Below are positions 18,496 through 26,725 of a stretch of DNA of 50,405 nt, piece after piece (the stretch's first letter is position 1; each line of letters starts with the position of its first letter). Source of the stretch: Myxococcota bacterium. Lineage in GTDB: Bacteria > Myxococcota_A > UBA796. Made by a program: the position numbers and the translations under genes. The notes under the pieces are model-generated. The model was not told the origin of the DNA. It worked only from the letters and a program-made list of their open reading frames with translations, and did not search any database. Location of the stretch: positions 1 through 50,405 of the forward strand of contig JAQXDW010000134.1 in assembly GCA_029251165.1 (NCBI GenBank), written 5' to 3'.

Positions 18496-19962
18496 GTGCG
18501 GCGGATGTCAGTGGATTCCGGCCCCTACCACCTGCGTTGCTGCCTCGGTGTCGGCGGGCAGGGACAGGTCTGGCGTGCCCAGGGACCGAACGGCGAGACC
18601 GTCGCCGTGAAGCTGGCATCAGGCTCTCGCGACCGCGCCGACTTGCTGGCGGTCGCGATGCTGCTGGAGCGCCTGGAGCATCCCGGTATCGTCCGCAGGC
18701 TCGACCACGATCCGGACGGGCGATGGCTGGCGATGGCGCTGATCGAGGGCCGGCCGCTTCACCGCTGGGCAGAAGGACGCGCGCTCGCGGAGCGGCTCAG
18801 TGTGCTCGCCCGCATCGTCGAGGCGATGGCCTTCCTGCACGGTGCCGGAGCCACTCACGGTGACCTCAAGCCAGACAACGTGCTCGTCGACGACACCGGC
18901 AAGCCGACCTTGATCGACCTGAGCCCAACCATCGGCGGTGGCTCCCTGGGCTATGCCGCCCCCGAGCAGCTGCTCGGGGAGGACGTCGGCGCGCCCGCAG
19001 ACGTCTATGCCATCGGCGGCCTCGGCTACCGACTGCTCACCGATCAGGCACCGTTCACTGCCAGCGACCCGGCAGCCTTGCTGTGGCTGCCGGTCAACGC
19101 TCTCCCCCTGCCGCCCTCCGCCATCGTCCCCAGCATCCCCGCAGACCTGGAGGAGCTGGTGATGTCTTGCCTCGCGCGCACGCCGTCTGCTCGGCCAGCA
19201 GACCTCCACCGCCTCGCCGCCGATCTGGCGGACACCCTCAGCAGCCCGCTCGCACAGCCAGTCTTCGGCATGCACGCCGCCCGTCGACAGCTCCGACGAC
19301 ACCTCGTCGAGGCGATGGGGGGCGGCAGCCCGATGATCACCGTCTGCGGCAAGCCCCGCTCGGGACGAAGCACCCTCATCGAGGAGCTCCTCGATGCGGC
19401 TGAGCGAGAGGGACTGGCTGTCCACCGCCCACCCCATGCTGCGCCCCCAGGAGTGCTCGTGCAGCTCGCAGCGACCCCGTTTGCCCTGCGGCTGGAGGAG
19501 GACGATGTCCACACCCACGCGCTGCGGGCTGCCATCCAGTCCAGGCAACTCCCAGGCATCACGCTCCTGCGTGCCGAGAGTCCCCCACCGGCGTCCTCCC
19601 GGAGCGTCTGCGTGCGCCCTGCTCGGCTCTCGGAAGCGGACCTCGCCAAGATGTTGTCGAGCGCCGGCCTGCTCCAGAGCAGCGCCCCTGACATCCACCG
19701 CATGACGCGCGGCCACCCTGGGGTTGTGCGTGACGACATCCGCCACCGCGGACTCCCCAGCGATCTCACGACAGCACAGCGGTCTCTGCTCGCCGCCGTC
19801 AGCACCGAGCCCCGCTCACTGTACGTGCTCGCCAGGTGCCTGGGGCTCTCCGAGCATGACCTGCTGGACCTCGCCGAGCCGCTGCTCGAGCGCGGTCTCC
19901 TCGAAGCACGCGACGGCGGCGCGGCCCTGCTAGCCGTCCTCCCACGCTCGCTGCAGCAGTGA
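18496..19962 (+). CDS. Ser/Thr protein kinase fused to a degenerate P-loop NTPase domain
   Basis: 488 residues from a GTG at 18496 (ATG at 18505 also possible). The N-terminal kinase domain (~10-250) has the Gly loop GVGGQGQV, ATP-binding Lys39 in VAVKL, HGDLKPDNVLV (catalytic Asp123) and the APE motif at 155-157. The magnesium loop is DLS (Asp141) instead of DFG, and only about 13 residues separate it from APE, an unusually short activation segment. The C-terminal half resembles the AAA/STAND-type domain often fused to such kinases: GKPRSGRST at 285-293 is a P-loop in which the key Lys is Arg291. No membrane segment. Probably a signalling protein with an impaired NTPase module; the substrate is unknown. 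Confidence 0.8.
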   Translation: MRRMSVDSGPYHLRCCLGVGGQGQVWRAQGPNGETVAVKLASGSRDRADLLAVAMLLERLEHPGIVRRLDHDPDGRWLAMALIEGRPLHRWAEGRALAERLSVLARIVEAMAFLHGAGATHGDLKPDNVLVDDTGKPTLIDLSPTIGGGSLGYAAPEQLLGEDVGAPADVYAIGGLGYRLLTDQAPFTASDPAALLWLPVNALPLPPSAIVPSIPADLEELVMSCLARTPSARPADLHRLAADLADTLSSPLAQPVFGMHAARRQLRRHLVEAMGGGSPMITVCGKPRSGRSTLIEELLDAAEREGLAVHRPPHAAPPGVLVQLAATPFALRLEEDDVHTHALRAAIQSRQLPGITLLRAESPPPASSRSVCVRPARLSEADLAKMLSSAGLLQSSAPDIHRMTRGHPGVVRDDIRHRGLPSDLTTAQRSLLAAVSTEPRSLYVLARCLGLSEHDLLDLAEPLLERGLLEARDGGAALLAVLPRSLQQ

Positions 19963-19965
19963 GTC

Positions 19966-20484
19966 CTACTGGGCGTCGAGGAAGTCGCCAAGCGACTGGT
20001 TGACCCGCTCCAGGTTCGGCGTGATCAGCATGACGATAAACTTCTCAATTTGCGGGGCGAGGCGGCTGGCAACCAGGCGTGGAATTCCTGGAAACTTCGG
20101 GTTGATCTGGAGGTCTCCGGTCAGCACGACCCGGGTGTGCTCGCCGTCAGCGTAGAACGAATTGCGGCCTGAGCAGACGACGTTGTCGGGAAATGCTGGA
20201 ATCTGAAGGGTCCAGTCGCACACCATCTTCTCGTCGCTCCACTCAGCGTAGTCGTTCCAGCGAAGCATCTCCGGCTTGAGGAAGCTCTTCACCATCCGCG
20301 GGATCTCCCGATCCGCGATCCAGAGGTTGTGCAGCCTCACCCCATGGTCGGTCTGCTCGCGAGACTCCACCCGGATCTCCTTGATGTCGGGGATGTAGGG
20401 AACGACCTCAGGCAGACGGTCTCGGTATGCGGTGTAGACGGTCGACCGGGGATGGCGGATCTGGCTCTCAGACTTGATCTTCAT
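19966..20484 (-). CDS. SRPBCC (START-like) domain protein
   Basis: 172 residues. The start MKIKSESQIRHPRSTVYTAY and the long C-terminal helix (PQIEKFIVMLITPNLERVNQSLGDFL) match the polyketide-cyclase/dehydrase and coenzyme-Q-binding branch of the SRPBCC fold, which binds hydrophobic ligands in a cavity. The ligand cannot be deduced. It converges with the kinase gene with three bases between stop codons. A possible small membrane protein gene overlaps its start by 17 bases on the same strand. Confidence 0.65.
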   Translation of the reverse strand: MKIKSESQIRHPRSTVYTAYRDRLPEVVPYIPDIKEIRVESREQTDHGVRLHNLWIADREIPRMVKSFLKPEMLRWNDYAEWSDEKMVCDWTLQIPAFPDNVVCSGRNSFYADGEHTRVVLTGDLQINPKFPGIPRLVASRLAPQIEKFIVMLITPNLERVNQSLGDFLDAQ

Positions 20485-20656
20485 CGGTGCTCTCCGTGTG
20501 CTCCGCGCCCGCTGTCATCGCGTGCGGCGGGATTGTCAGTGTAGCTGTGGAGGACGGCGGAGCGGCATCTGCACCTCCTCGATGCCACATGCCCCACAGA
20601 GAGCCCCACCATGCCAGCACCCTGAGCACCAACGCGATAGCCGCATCCTGTCTCAT
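20468..20656 (-). CDS. Possible small membrane protein
   Basis: 62 codons from the ATG at 20656, preceded closely by AGGGGA. Residues ~5-24 (AAIALVLRVLAWWGSLWGMW) form one hydrophobic, Trp-rich helix, and the rest is a Pro/Thr/Ala-rich polar tail. It would lie directly upstream of, and overlap by 17 bases, the SRPBCC gene on the same strand. Evidence is only composition and context; the ribosome-binding site spacing is short. It may be chance. Confidence 0.35.
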   Translation of the reverse strand: MRQDAAIALVLRVLAWWGSLWGMWHRGGADAAPPSSTATLTIPPHAMTAGAEHTESTDEDQV

Positions 20657-20679
20657 CGTCCCCTGGGAAGCACGCATTA

Positions 20680-21504
20680 ATGCAGGCACATCGAATCTCC
20701 CCCGAGCAGCGCGACGAGGTCCTGCGGTTCCTCCGCCCAGCCCTTGACACCAACCTCTTCCTCGTCGACATCCTCACCAGACGTCCCCCGAGCGCCACCC
20801 TCAGCGAGACCTGGTTCGGCATCGGAGCCCCCCTGCTCGCGGTCGCGGTGGTCATCGGACGCGCGGAGCCTGGAGCACCGGCCCGCCTGGTGGTCCCGTT
20901 CGGAGACGCTGCGGCCTGTGAGGGCATCGGTGCATGCATCCGCCAAGACGGACCGGTCAGCATGCTCATCGGCCCTCGCGCAGCCTGCGATGGGATCTGG
21001 AAGGGCCTCGGTCAGACCGCCCCGAAGACCTTCTTCGACCAGCGACTCTACCGCTGCACCGAGATCGCGGCGGGGCACCGACTGCCGATTCGACTCGCCA
21101 CGATCGAGGATGCCGAGCGCATCGCCCCCCTGTCTGCGGCGATGATGGTGGAAGATCTTGGCGAGGATCCGCGCGCTCCCGATCCGGCGGCGTACCTGGA
21201 GAGCGTTCGCAGCCGATGTGCGAGAAGCCGGACCCTTCTCAGCATGCAAGAGCGTTCGATCTGCTTCCTGCTGAACATCGGCACCTTCTGTGATGACGGC
21301 GTGCAGGTTGGCGGGACCTATGTGCCGCCGGACTTTCGCGGGCAGGGCATCGCGACGGCAGGAATGCGTGCCTCGACAGCGACGCTGCTGTCGCTGACCC
21401 GCAGCGTCACCCTGCACGTTAACGAGGCCAACCTTCCCGCAGTACGCTGCTATGAGCGCTCCGGGTTTGTCCCTGCGTCACCCTTCCGATTGATTATCCA
21501 ATGA
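20680..21504 (+). CDS. GNAT-family N-acetyltransferase
   Basis: 274 residues. The C-terminal half carries the GNAT core: GGTYVPPDFRGQGIATAGM includes the acetyl-CoA-binding RGQGIA motif, followed by TLHVNEANLPAVRCYERSGF, the typical motif B. The N-terminal ~130 residues look like a second, degenerate acetyltransferase-like domain, as in two-domain GNAT proteins. The acceptor is unknown. It is divergent from the SRPBCC gene, with about 195 bases between their starts, and is followed by the second DNA methylase gene 51 bases later. Confidence 0.8.
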   Translation: MQAHRISPEQRDEVLRFLRPALDTNLFLVDILTRRPPSATLSETWFGIGAPLLAVAVVIGRAEPGAPARLVVPFGDAAACEGIGACIRQDGPVSMLIGPRAACDGIWKGLGQTAPKTFFDQRLYRCTEIAAGHRLPIRLATIEDAERIAPLSAAMMVEDLGEDPRAPDPAAYLESVRSRCARSRTLLSMQERSICFLLNIGTFCDDGVQVGGTYVPPDFRGQGIATAGMRASTATLLSLTRSVTLHVNEANLPAVRCYERSGFVPASPFRLIIQ

Positions 21505-21555
21505 AGGTGTCGGCTCGGCTGGTTATATCCGCAGACGCTGGTGGAGGTCCGAGCG

Positions 21556-22776
21556 ATGGCTAAAAAGAAGCGCTCCAAACGACAGAGCATTCGCAACTCC
21601 GACTTCTTCAACGAGCCGCTGTATGGCATGGACTTGAATTTCAAGTCCGATGACGCGCGCACAGCTGGCCCCACAGAGAGCGACGAAGTCGACCAGCACG
21701 GTGAAGAGGACCTCTCAGAGGTGCTCGCCCGGGCGCTGAAGCACTCCGGGCGAGAGGAGCGGGAGACCCACGGCTTCCACACCTACCCCGCCGGTATGCA
21801 CCCCGACTGCGCCGCTGACATCATCGCAGCCTGCCCGGGTGCAGTCCACGATCCGTTCTGTGGCGGCGGCACGGTCCTCGTCGAGGGAATCCTCGCCAAT
21901 CGACCGACCTCCGGCACCGACATCGCACCGATCGCGCTCCTGGTCGCAGCGACCCGGACCGCCCCCATGAGCATGGCGACCCCGCTGCGCGCAGCGGCTC
22001 GGCGGGTGACGGAGTATGCCAAGCAGCCCATCGAGGTCGCGGTTCCCGAGGAGGTCGTCAGCTGGTATGAGCCGCACGTCGCCCAGGAGCTCGGTCGCCT
22101 CCGAGACGGCATCCTCAAAGAAGATCCCGCCGTCCATTCACTTCTGCGGACCGTCTTCTCGTCGATCCTCATCAAGACGAGCTTCCGAGACAGCGACACC
22201 TCCAGCCGCCGCACCCCCACACAGCGGCCGCCCGGTACCACCCTGACCCTCTTCCACAAGAAGGCGCGGCTGCTCGGACGGGCGCTGGAGTGCATGCCGC
22301 AGGACCTCCCTGAGGCCACGCTGAAGTACGGCGACGCTCGGGTCAAGACCGCACCCAGCATGGTCGACCTCATCCTCACCAGCCCGCCATATCCGGGCGT
22401 CTACGACTACCTCCCGATGCAGCAGCTCCGCTATGCCTGGCTCGGCCTGAACCCCGGCAGGGGCTACATCAAGGAGATCGGCAGCCGGCGTGCCTTCCGG
22501 GCGAAGGAGCGTGGAGAAGCCTTGAAGACCTGGCAGGCAGACACGACGAGCTGGGTCGCCACACAGGCCGGCACGCTCAACCCGAATGGGCGCATGGCGA
22601 TCGTGGTCGGAGATGGTCTGGTCGCGGGCCGGGTGGTCGACACCCTCTACCCGACCATCGAGGCCATGGAGGCTGCCGGGCTGACCATCATTGCCCGCGT
22701 CAGCACCGATCGCCCAGACCATGCCCGGAACACCACTCGCACTGAGCACATCATCATGGGCGAGCGGCAGGGCTGA
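21556..22776 (+). CDS. Orphan DNA methylase (SPPY type)
   Basis: 406 residues from the ATG at 21556, which has GGAGG 8 bases upstream; a GTG at 21541 is in frame but would use the ribosome-binding site itself. A basic N-terminus (AKKKRSKRQ) precedes the SAM-binding motif I DPFCGGGTVLVEG (~99-110) and catalytic motif IV TSPPYPGVYDYL (~275-286). SPPY with this motif order indicates amino-methylation of cytosine N4 or adenine N6 in DNA. The target site is unknown and no endonuclease gene is adjacent. The 3' end carries a 24-base tandem duplication that includes the stop codon. Confidence 0.82.
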   Translation: MAKKKRSKRQSIRNSDFFNEPLYGMDLNFKSDDARTAGPTESDEVDQHGEEDLSEVLARALKHSGREERETHGFHTYPAGMHPDCAADIIAACPGAVHDPFCGGGTVLVEGILANRPTSGTDIAPIALLVAATRTAPMSMATPLRAAARRVTEYAKQPIEVAVPEEVVSWYEPHVAQELGRLRDGILKEDPAVHSLLRTVFSSILIKTSFRDSDTSSRRTPTQRPPGTTLTLFHKKARLLGRALECMPQDLPEATLKYGDARVKTAPSMVDLILTSPPYPGVYDYLPMQQLRYAWLGLNPGRGYIKEIGSRRAFRAKERGEALKTWQADTTSWVATQAGTLNPNGRMAIVVGDGLVAGRVVDTLYPTIEAMEAAGLTIIARVSTDRPDHARNTTRTEHIIMGERQG

Positions 22777-22801
22777 GTCATGGGCGAGCGGCAGGGCTGA
22801 G
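22754..22801. repeat. 24-base perfect tandem duplication at a convergent gene junction
   Basis: Two identical 24-base copies (22754-22777 and 22778-22801) begin TCATGGGCGAGC and end GGCTGAG. Each copy contains the TGA of the rightward methylase gene and the TCA (bottom-strand TGA) of the leftward gene, so both genes have tandem in-frame stops separated by 24 bases. Confidence 0.9.
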
Positions 22802-23509
22802 GATGCCGTCTTCGCAGCGGAAGAGTCGGCCGGTGATGGCGTGGGGAAGCTGGTTGGCCAGCGGACCGATCTCCGCATGAAGCGAGGCGGCCCGCGCGGC
22901 ATCTTCGACCACCCAGAGCTGATCTCGGCTCAGGGGAAGCGCGAGCATCGGAGTAGAGAACCAGCGGGACAAGATGAGCAGCCGGGCGGCATCGAGGCCG
23001 TCTCCAGTGGCAAATCGAAAGATCCCCTCTCCCATCGGCTCCGGGCTGACCCCAGCGCTCCAGGCGATGAGGTTCTCCAGCGCGCGTGCGCGGGCCGTGG
23101 CCACAGACAGCCGCCACCGCACAAAGTCCATGGTGCGCACGAACCGCACCACCTCGCCGCGATCCTCAACAAGCGTCAGCCACAGCGCACCGTCCGCGAC
23201 CGGCGCGAACCAGGGCGCTGAGAGGCTCTGTGCGTCGCCGGGAGCGCACAGCCGGGGCAGCAGCTCTCCCTCGCCCGCTCCCGAGAGACCGACCATCGTC
23301 AGGCGCACGAACCGATCCAGCGCAGCGTCGTGCTGGGGCTGCGGGAGCGCAGCGAGGGTGCGGCGGAGGTTGAGGAGCGACAGGGTGGCAGTCCGCGCGC
23401 CGAGCGCAGCGGTGAGGTCATGGTCTGTGATCGCAGTGACCTGGAGACCAGCAGCGGTCAGCCGGGCGACGAGCGGTGTGGTGACGTCGCCCGTGGGCGC
23501 ATCCCTCAA
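22778..23509 (-). CDS. Unknown cytoplasmic protein, 243 aa
   Basis: 243 residues, no signal peptide or membrane helix. The segment RLLILSRWFSTPMLALPLSRDQLWVV near residue 180 and the alternating strands before it suggest a compact alpha/beta protein, loosely reminiscent of DUF1444-type proteins; this is not secure. Its start overlaps the stop of the lipoprotein gene upstream by 4 bases, so the two form a translationally coupled pair. Its stop codon lies in the 24-base duplication shared with the methylase gene. Confidence 0.6.
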   Translation of the reverse strand: MRDAPTGDVTTPLVARLTAAGLQVTAITDHDLTAALGARTATLSLLNLRRTLAALPQPQHDAALDRFVRLTMVGLSGAGEGELLPRLCAPGDAQSLSAPWFAPVADGALWLTLVEDRGEVVRFVRTMDFVRWRLSVATARARALENLIAWSAGVSPEPMGEGIFRFATGDGLDAARLLILSRWFSTPMLALPLSRDQLWVVEDAARAASLHAEIGPLANQLPHAITGRLFRCEDGILSPAARP

Positions 23510-23955
23510 CTGCAGTCCCCGGTTGCGTATTCGGGATCGCAGCCCTGCCCCACGATCCGGCGGGAGAGCTCCAGAGAGCCGTCCTCCCCTTCGACCATCA
23601 CGACCACCCAGCCGTTGTAGCCGCCGAGCTCGTCAGGCTGAAAAGAGATGTTGATCGGCAGCGAGTCGCCCGGCTGGAGCATTCCAGGGACCGGGATGCC
23701 GCTTGGCAGCGAGAACGCCAGCGGAGTGTCTTCGTGGAAGTCGATGCTCAGGAGGACCAGCTCCTCGTCTCCGCTGGAGTACAAGGTGAGGGTCTCGGTG
23801 CTGCCGCTGCCGGTCAGCGAGGTCCCGCCGAAGGTCAGGTCACCGACAGGCTCCACCTCAAGCACCGGTCCGATCAGCGCCGATCCGAGAGAGTCCAGAC
23901 CAACCTCATCGCATCCGGTCAGCAATACAGCAGCGGTCAGGGCTCGAACCATCAC
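23506..23955 (-). CDS. Small lipoprotein with an Ig-like (ASH-type) domain
   Basis: 149 residues. The signal MMVRALTAAVLLTGC has a lipobox ending at Cys15. The mature part reads as one beta-sandwich of the choice-of-anchor/ASH type: TLTLYSSGDEELVL, then ISFQPDELGGYNGWVVV, ending in two further Cys pairs of residues. Such domains occur in extracytoplasmic binding proteins of deltaproteobacteria. The function is unknown. It is the first gene of a two-gene leftward operon and is divergent from the acyltransferase gene, with a 241-base gap. Confidence 0.65.
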   Translation of the reverse strand: MMVRALTAAVLLTGCDEVGLDSLGSALIGPVLEVEPVGDLTFGGTSLTGSGSTETLTLYSSGDEELVLLSIDFHEDTPLAFSLPSGIPVPGMLQPGDSLPINISFQPDELGGYNGWVVVMVEGEDGSLELSRRIVGQGCDPEYATGDCS

Positions 23956-24196
23956 TCAGTCTCCACGCGGTAGCACATCAACAAGGGGAGCAAATTCTGT
24001 ACCAAAGAGAAGCAAAGTCAAGTCCGTCGGCGTGTGGGATCTGGATGTCTCACCCGGGACATTCTCACCCCGGCACCGAGATCCCGGCTCGTTCTACCTG
24101 TGAGTAGGGACCAACAGCGGACGTCCTGAGCGCACGAGACGACCAGAATCAAGCTCCCAGAAGCGGGTATGCTCAAAACCTATCCGGAGGTCGTGA

Positions 24197-25768
24197 TTGT
24201 CGGGCATCGAATCTCCCACCAACCGTCAGATCATCGATGCCCTCCAGCGTCGATGCGCCGAGCGGCTCCGCCCCCTCTCGGATGAGGCAGTGTTCACCTA
24301 CATTGCGGACGCCGTCTACATGGAGCGACGACGCCTCCAGACCGACCGCGATGACGCCACCCCGGAGTACGAGCAGCGCCTGAAGGCCGCCGCGCGAGCC
24401 AGCCAGCAGGGGCGGGCAGCGCAGGAGCGTGCGCTGCTGGATCTGGTCGGAGTGTATGCCGCAGAGATCCACAATCGCTTCTCGGAGAAGACCTACTCCT
24501 TCGCAACCCGGGTCCTGCCCGGCGCGCTGACCCGGCTCCTCACCGCCGCTCAGCCCACCCAGCTCCTCGGCGCAGACTTCGATCCGACCAGCCGGATCGT
24601 GGTGCAGGGCCCGGTGGACACCCTCAAGGAGCTGGCAAAGACCCACACCCTCGTCCTCACGCCCACGCACCTCTCCAACCTCGACAGCCCGCTCATCGGC
24701 TACGCGCTGCACAAGGTGGGGCTGCCGCCGTGCATCTACGGGGCAGGGCTCAACCTGTTCACCAACCCAGCGATGTCGTTCTTCATGAGCCGGCTGGGGG
24801 CCTACACCGTCGACCGGCGCAAGAAGCTGCGGCTGTACAAGGATGTGCTGAAGGACTACTCGGTCGAGTCCATCGGTCGGGGCGCACACTCGCTGTTCTT
24901 TCCCGGCGGAACCCGATCCCGTGCCGGCACCCTGGAGACCGACCTCAAGAAGGGACTGCTGGGAACGGCGATCACCGCCTGGCAAGATGGCCTGGAGAGC
25001 CGACGGGCCAGCCCGGAGATCCTGGTGGTGCCCTGCACCCTGTCCTTCGCCTTGGTCCTGGAGGCCGAGACCCTCATCGAGGATGCCCTCGCGGCAGCCG
25101 GAAAGGCCCGCTACATCATCTCCGACGACGAATTCAGCGAGGCCCGCACTGTGGCGAGCTTCGCGCGGCGGGTGCTCAACCTCGACGCCTCAACCTACGT
25201 CCGATTCGGCGCCCCCCTCGATCTGCTCGGCAACCCTGTTGATGCCGAGGGCCACTCGCTTGATCCCGCTGGAGAGCGCATCGATCGGCGTGCCTACATC
25301 ACCGACCGCGCCGGCACGGTCATCCGAGATGCGCAGCGAGATCGGGTCTACACAGACCGCCTCTCCCGGCAGATCTCAGCGGCCTACTTCCGCGACAACA
25401 TCGCCCTGCCTACGCACATCGCAGGGTTCGTCGCCTGGAAACTTCTCTCCTCAAGCCACCCGAGGCTGGATGTCTACCATCGGGTGTTGCTGGGGCGAGA
25501 AGACTGCTGGCTGACCCGTGCAGCGATGCTGCGGGGGATCGAGCAGGTGCTCAGCGGCATCCAGCGGCTTCAGCAAGCGAATCGCATCCAGTCTGCGCTG
25601 CCTGGCGGTGCTGAGGCGGTGCTGACGGAAGCCCTGGCGCGCTTCCGGGGATACCACAAGATTCCGGCGCTCTCTGCGTCGGGTGATCGCATCCAGGTCG
25701 GTCCGAAGCTGGCGCTGTACTACAGCAACCGGCTCGTCGGCTATGGACTTGAGGAGGAGCTGTCGTGA
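24197..25768 (+). CDS. Glycerolipid acyltransferase (PlsB/PlsC-like) with altered motif III
   Basis: 523 residues from a TTG with GGAGG 7 bases upstream. The acyltransferase core has the catalytic motif PTHLSNLDSP (His158-x4-Asp163), a motif II-like GAGLNLF and motif III FFPGGTRSRAG (235-243). In PlsC or PlsB the third residue of that motif is Glu (FPEGTR, or EGGRSR in PlsB); here it is Gly. The length and the SRxG continuation suggest PlsB or a DUF-type long acyltransferase rather than PlsC. It probably transfers an acyl chain to glycerol phosphate or a related acceptor at the membrane surface. The stop overlaps the start of the GpsA-like gene by 4 bases, so the products are made together. 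Confidence 0.78.
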   Translation: MSGIESPTNRQIIDALQRRCAERLRPLSDEAVFTYIADAVYMERRRLQTDRDDATPEYEQRLKAAARASQQGRAAQERALLDLVGVYAAEIHNRFSEKTYSFATRVLPGALTRLLTAAQPTQLLGADFDPTSRIVVQGPVDTLKELAKTHTLVLTPTHLSNLDSPLIGYALHKVGLPPCIYGAGLNLFTNPAMSFFMSRLGAYTVDRRKKLRLYKDVLKDYSVESIGRGAHSLFFPGGTRSRAGTLETDLKKGLLGTAITAWQDGLESRRASPEILVVPCTLSFALVLEAETLIEDALAAAGKARYIISDDEFSEARTVASFARRVLNLDASTYVRFGAPLDLLGNPVDAEGHSLDPAGERIDRRAYITDRAGTVIRDAQRDRVYTDRLSRQISAAYFRDNIALPTHIAGFVAWKLLSSSHPRLDVYHRVLLGREDCWLTRAAMLRGIEQVLSGIQRLQQANRIQSALPGGAEAVLTEALARFRGYHKIPALSASGDRIQVGPKLALYYSNRLVGYGLEEELS

Positions 25769-26658
25769 ACGTTGCGGTTCTTGGAAGCGGCGCCTGGGGC
25801 AAAGCCCTGGCCACCCTGGTCGCAGAGGCGGGCCACCGTCCCCACATCGGCTATCGAGGAAAGCCGCCGGGCGGCTTTCGCGGAAGCCCCAACCTCGCAG
25901 GTCTGACCCGCGATGCCGACCTCGTCCTCATCGCCGTTCCGCCGGCTGCGGTGCGAGAGGTGGTGCGATCCAGCAAGCCCAATCCCCGCTCTCAGGTGGT
26001 CATCGCCGCGCGCGGGCTGGACATTCACACCGGAACCTGGCTGACCGACATCGTCACCGAAGAGAGCGCCTGCCTCCAGGTCGGCGCGCTCGCTGGACCA
26101 GCACTGGCCGCAGAGGTCATGCGTCGTCAGCCCTCTGCCCAGGTCATCGCCAGTGCCTATGACGCGGTCTGCCAGACCACGCAGCGGGCCCTGCACTCCT
26201 CGATCTGTCGGGTCTACACCTCCTCCGACCTCCGCGGCGTCGAGCTGGCCGGGGCGATGGTCGGGGTGCTGACGGTCGCGATGGGCATCTCGGACTCGAT
26301 GAAGCAGGGGATCGGCGTGCGCGGGGTCATCGTGACCCGAGGACTCGCGGAGGCTTCTCGACTGGGAGCGTCTCTGGGCGCGGAGGATCGGACCTTCGCT
26401 GGACTCGCCGGCGTCGGCGATCTCATCGCCGCAGGAAGCCATCCCGATAACCCCGGCTACGCAGCCGGAAAGGCCATCGGCTCCGGTCGACCGGCTCCGG
26501 CAGGGCTCGCCGATGAGGTCGGCGCGGTGCTCCGGCTCGCCGCCCGTTGCGGGGTCGAGATGCCGCTGACCACAGCGCTGGCGGCGATCTTTTCTGGGAA
26601 GCTCAAGCCCAGGCTCGCCATCGACATGCTGATGCGCCGGGAAGCCACCCGGGAGTAG
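25765..26658 (+). CDS. GpsA-like dehydrogenase homologue lacking catalytic lysines
   Basis: 297 residues; functional glycerol-3-phosphate dehydrogenase GpsA is about 330. The nucleotide loop GSGAWGKALA and the C-terminal ITRGLAE-like stretch with LAGVGDLIA are clearly GpsA-like. Compared with the usual motifs, the region between the nucleotide loop and AVPP is shortened by some 20-30 residues; TKG is ARG (82-84), FAKE is LAAE, ALKN is AMVG (~164-167), and the SRNR substrate loop is DNPGYAAG. The catalytic and phosphate-binding Lys/Arg are therefore missing. It may bind NAD(P)(H) and a different substrate, or be regulatory. It overlaps the acyltransferase gene by 4 bases, a natural partner since GpsA makes the acyltransferase substrate. 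Confidence 0.75.
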   Translation: MNVAVLGSGAWGKALATLVAEAGHRPHIGYRGKPPGGFRGSPNLAGLTRDADLVLIAVPPAAVREVVRSSKPNPRSQVVIAARGLDIHTGTWLTDIVTEESACLQVGALAGPALAAEVMRRQPSAQVIASAYDAVCQTTQRALHSSICRVYTSSDLRGVELAGAMVGVLTVAMGISDSMKQGIGVRGVIVTRGLAEASRLGASLGAEDRTFAGLAGVGDLIAAGSHPDNPGYAAGKAIGSGRPAPAGLADEVGAVLRLAARCGVEMPLTTALAAIFSGKLKPRLAIDMLMRREATRE

Positions 26659-26664
26659 CCCGCT

Positions 26665-26725
26665 GGCTCGGGGTGCCTCCGCACGCGGAGCAGCCTCGAA
26701 GCCACGGCCCGCCCTGCCCCGAGCC
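26665..26725. terminator. Nested hairpins between convergent genes
   Basis: GGCTCGGGG (26665-26673) pairs with CCCCGAGCC (26717-26725), enclosing a second hairpin CTCCG-cacg-CGGAG (26677-26690). The structure fills the gap between the convergent gpsA-like and protease genes and could stop transcription from both sides. There is no T-run, so it is not a classical intrinsic terminator. Confidence 0.45.
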
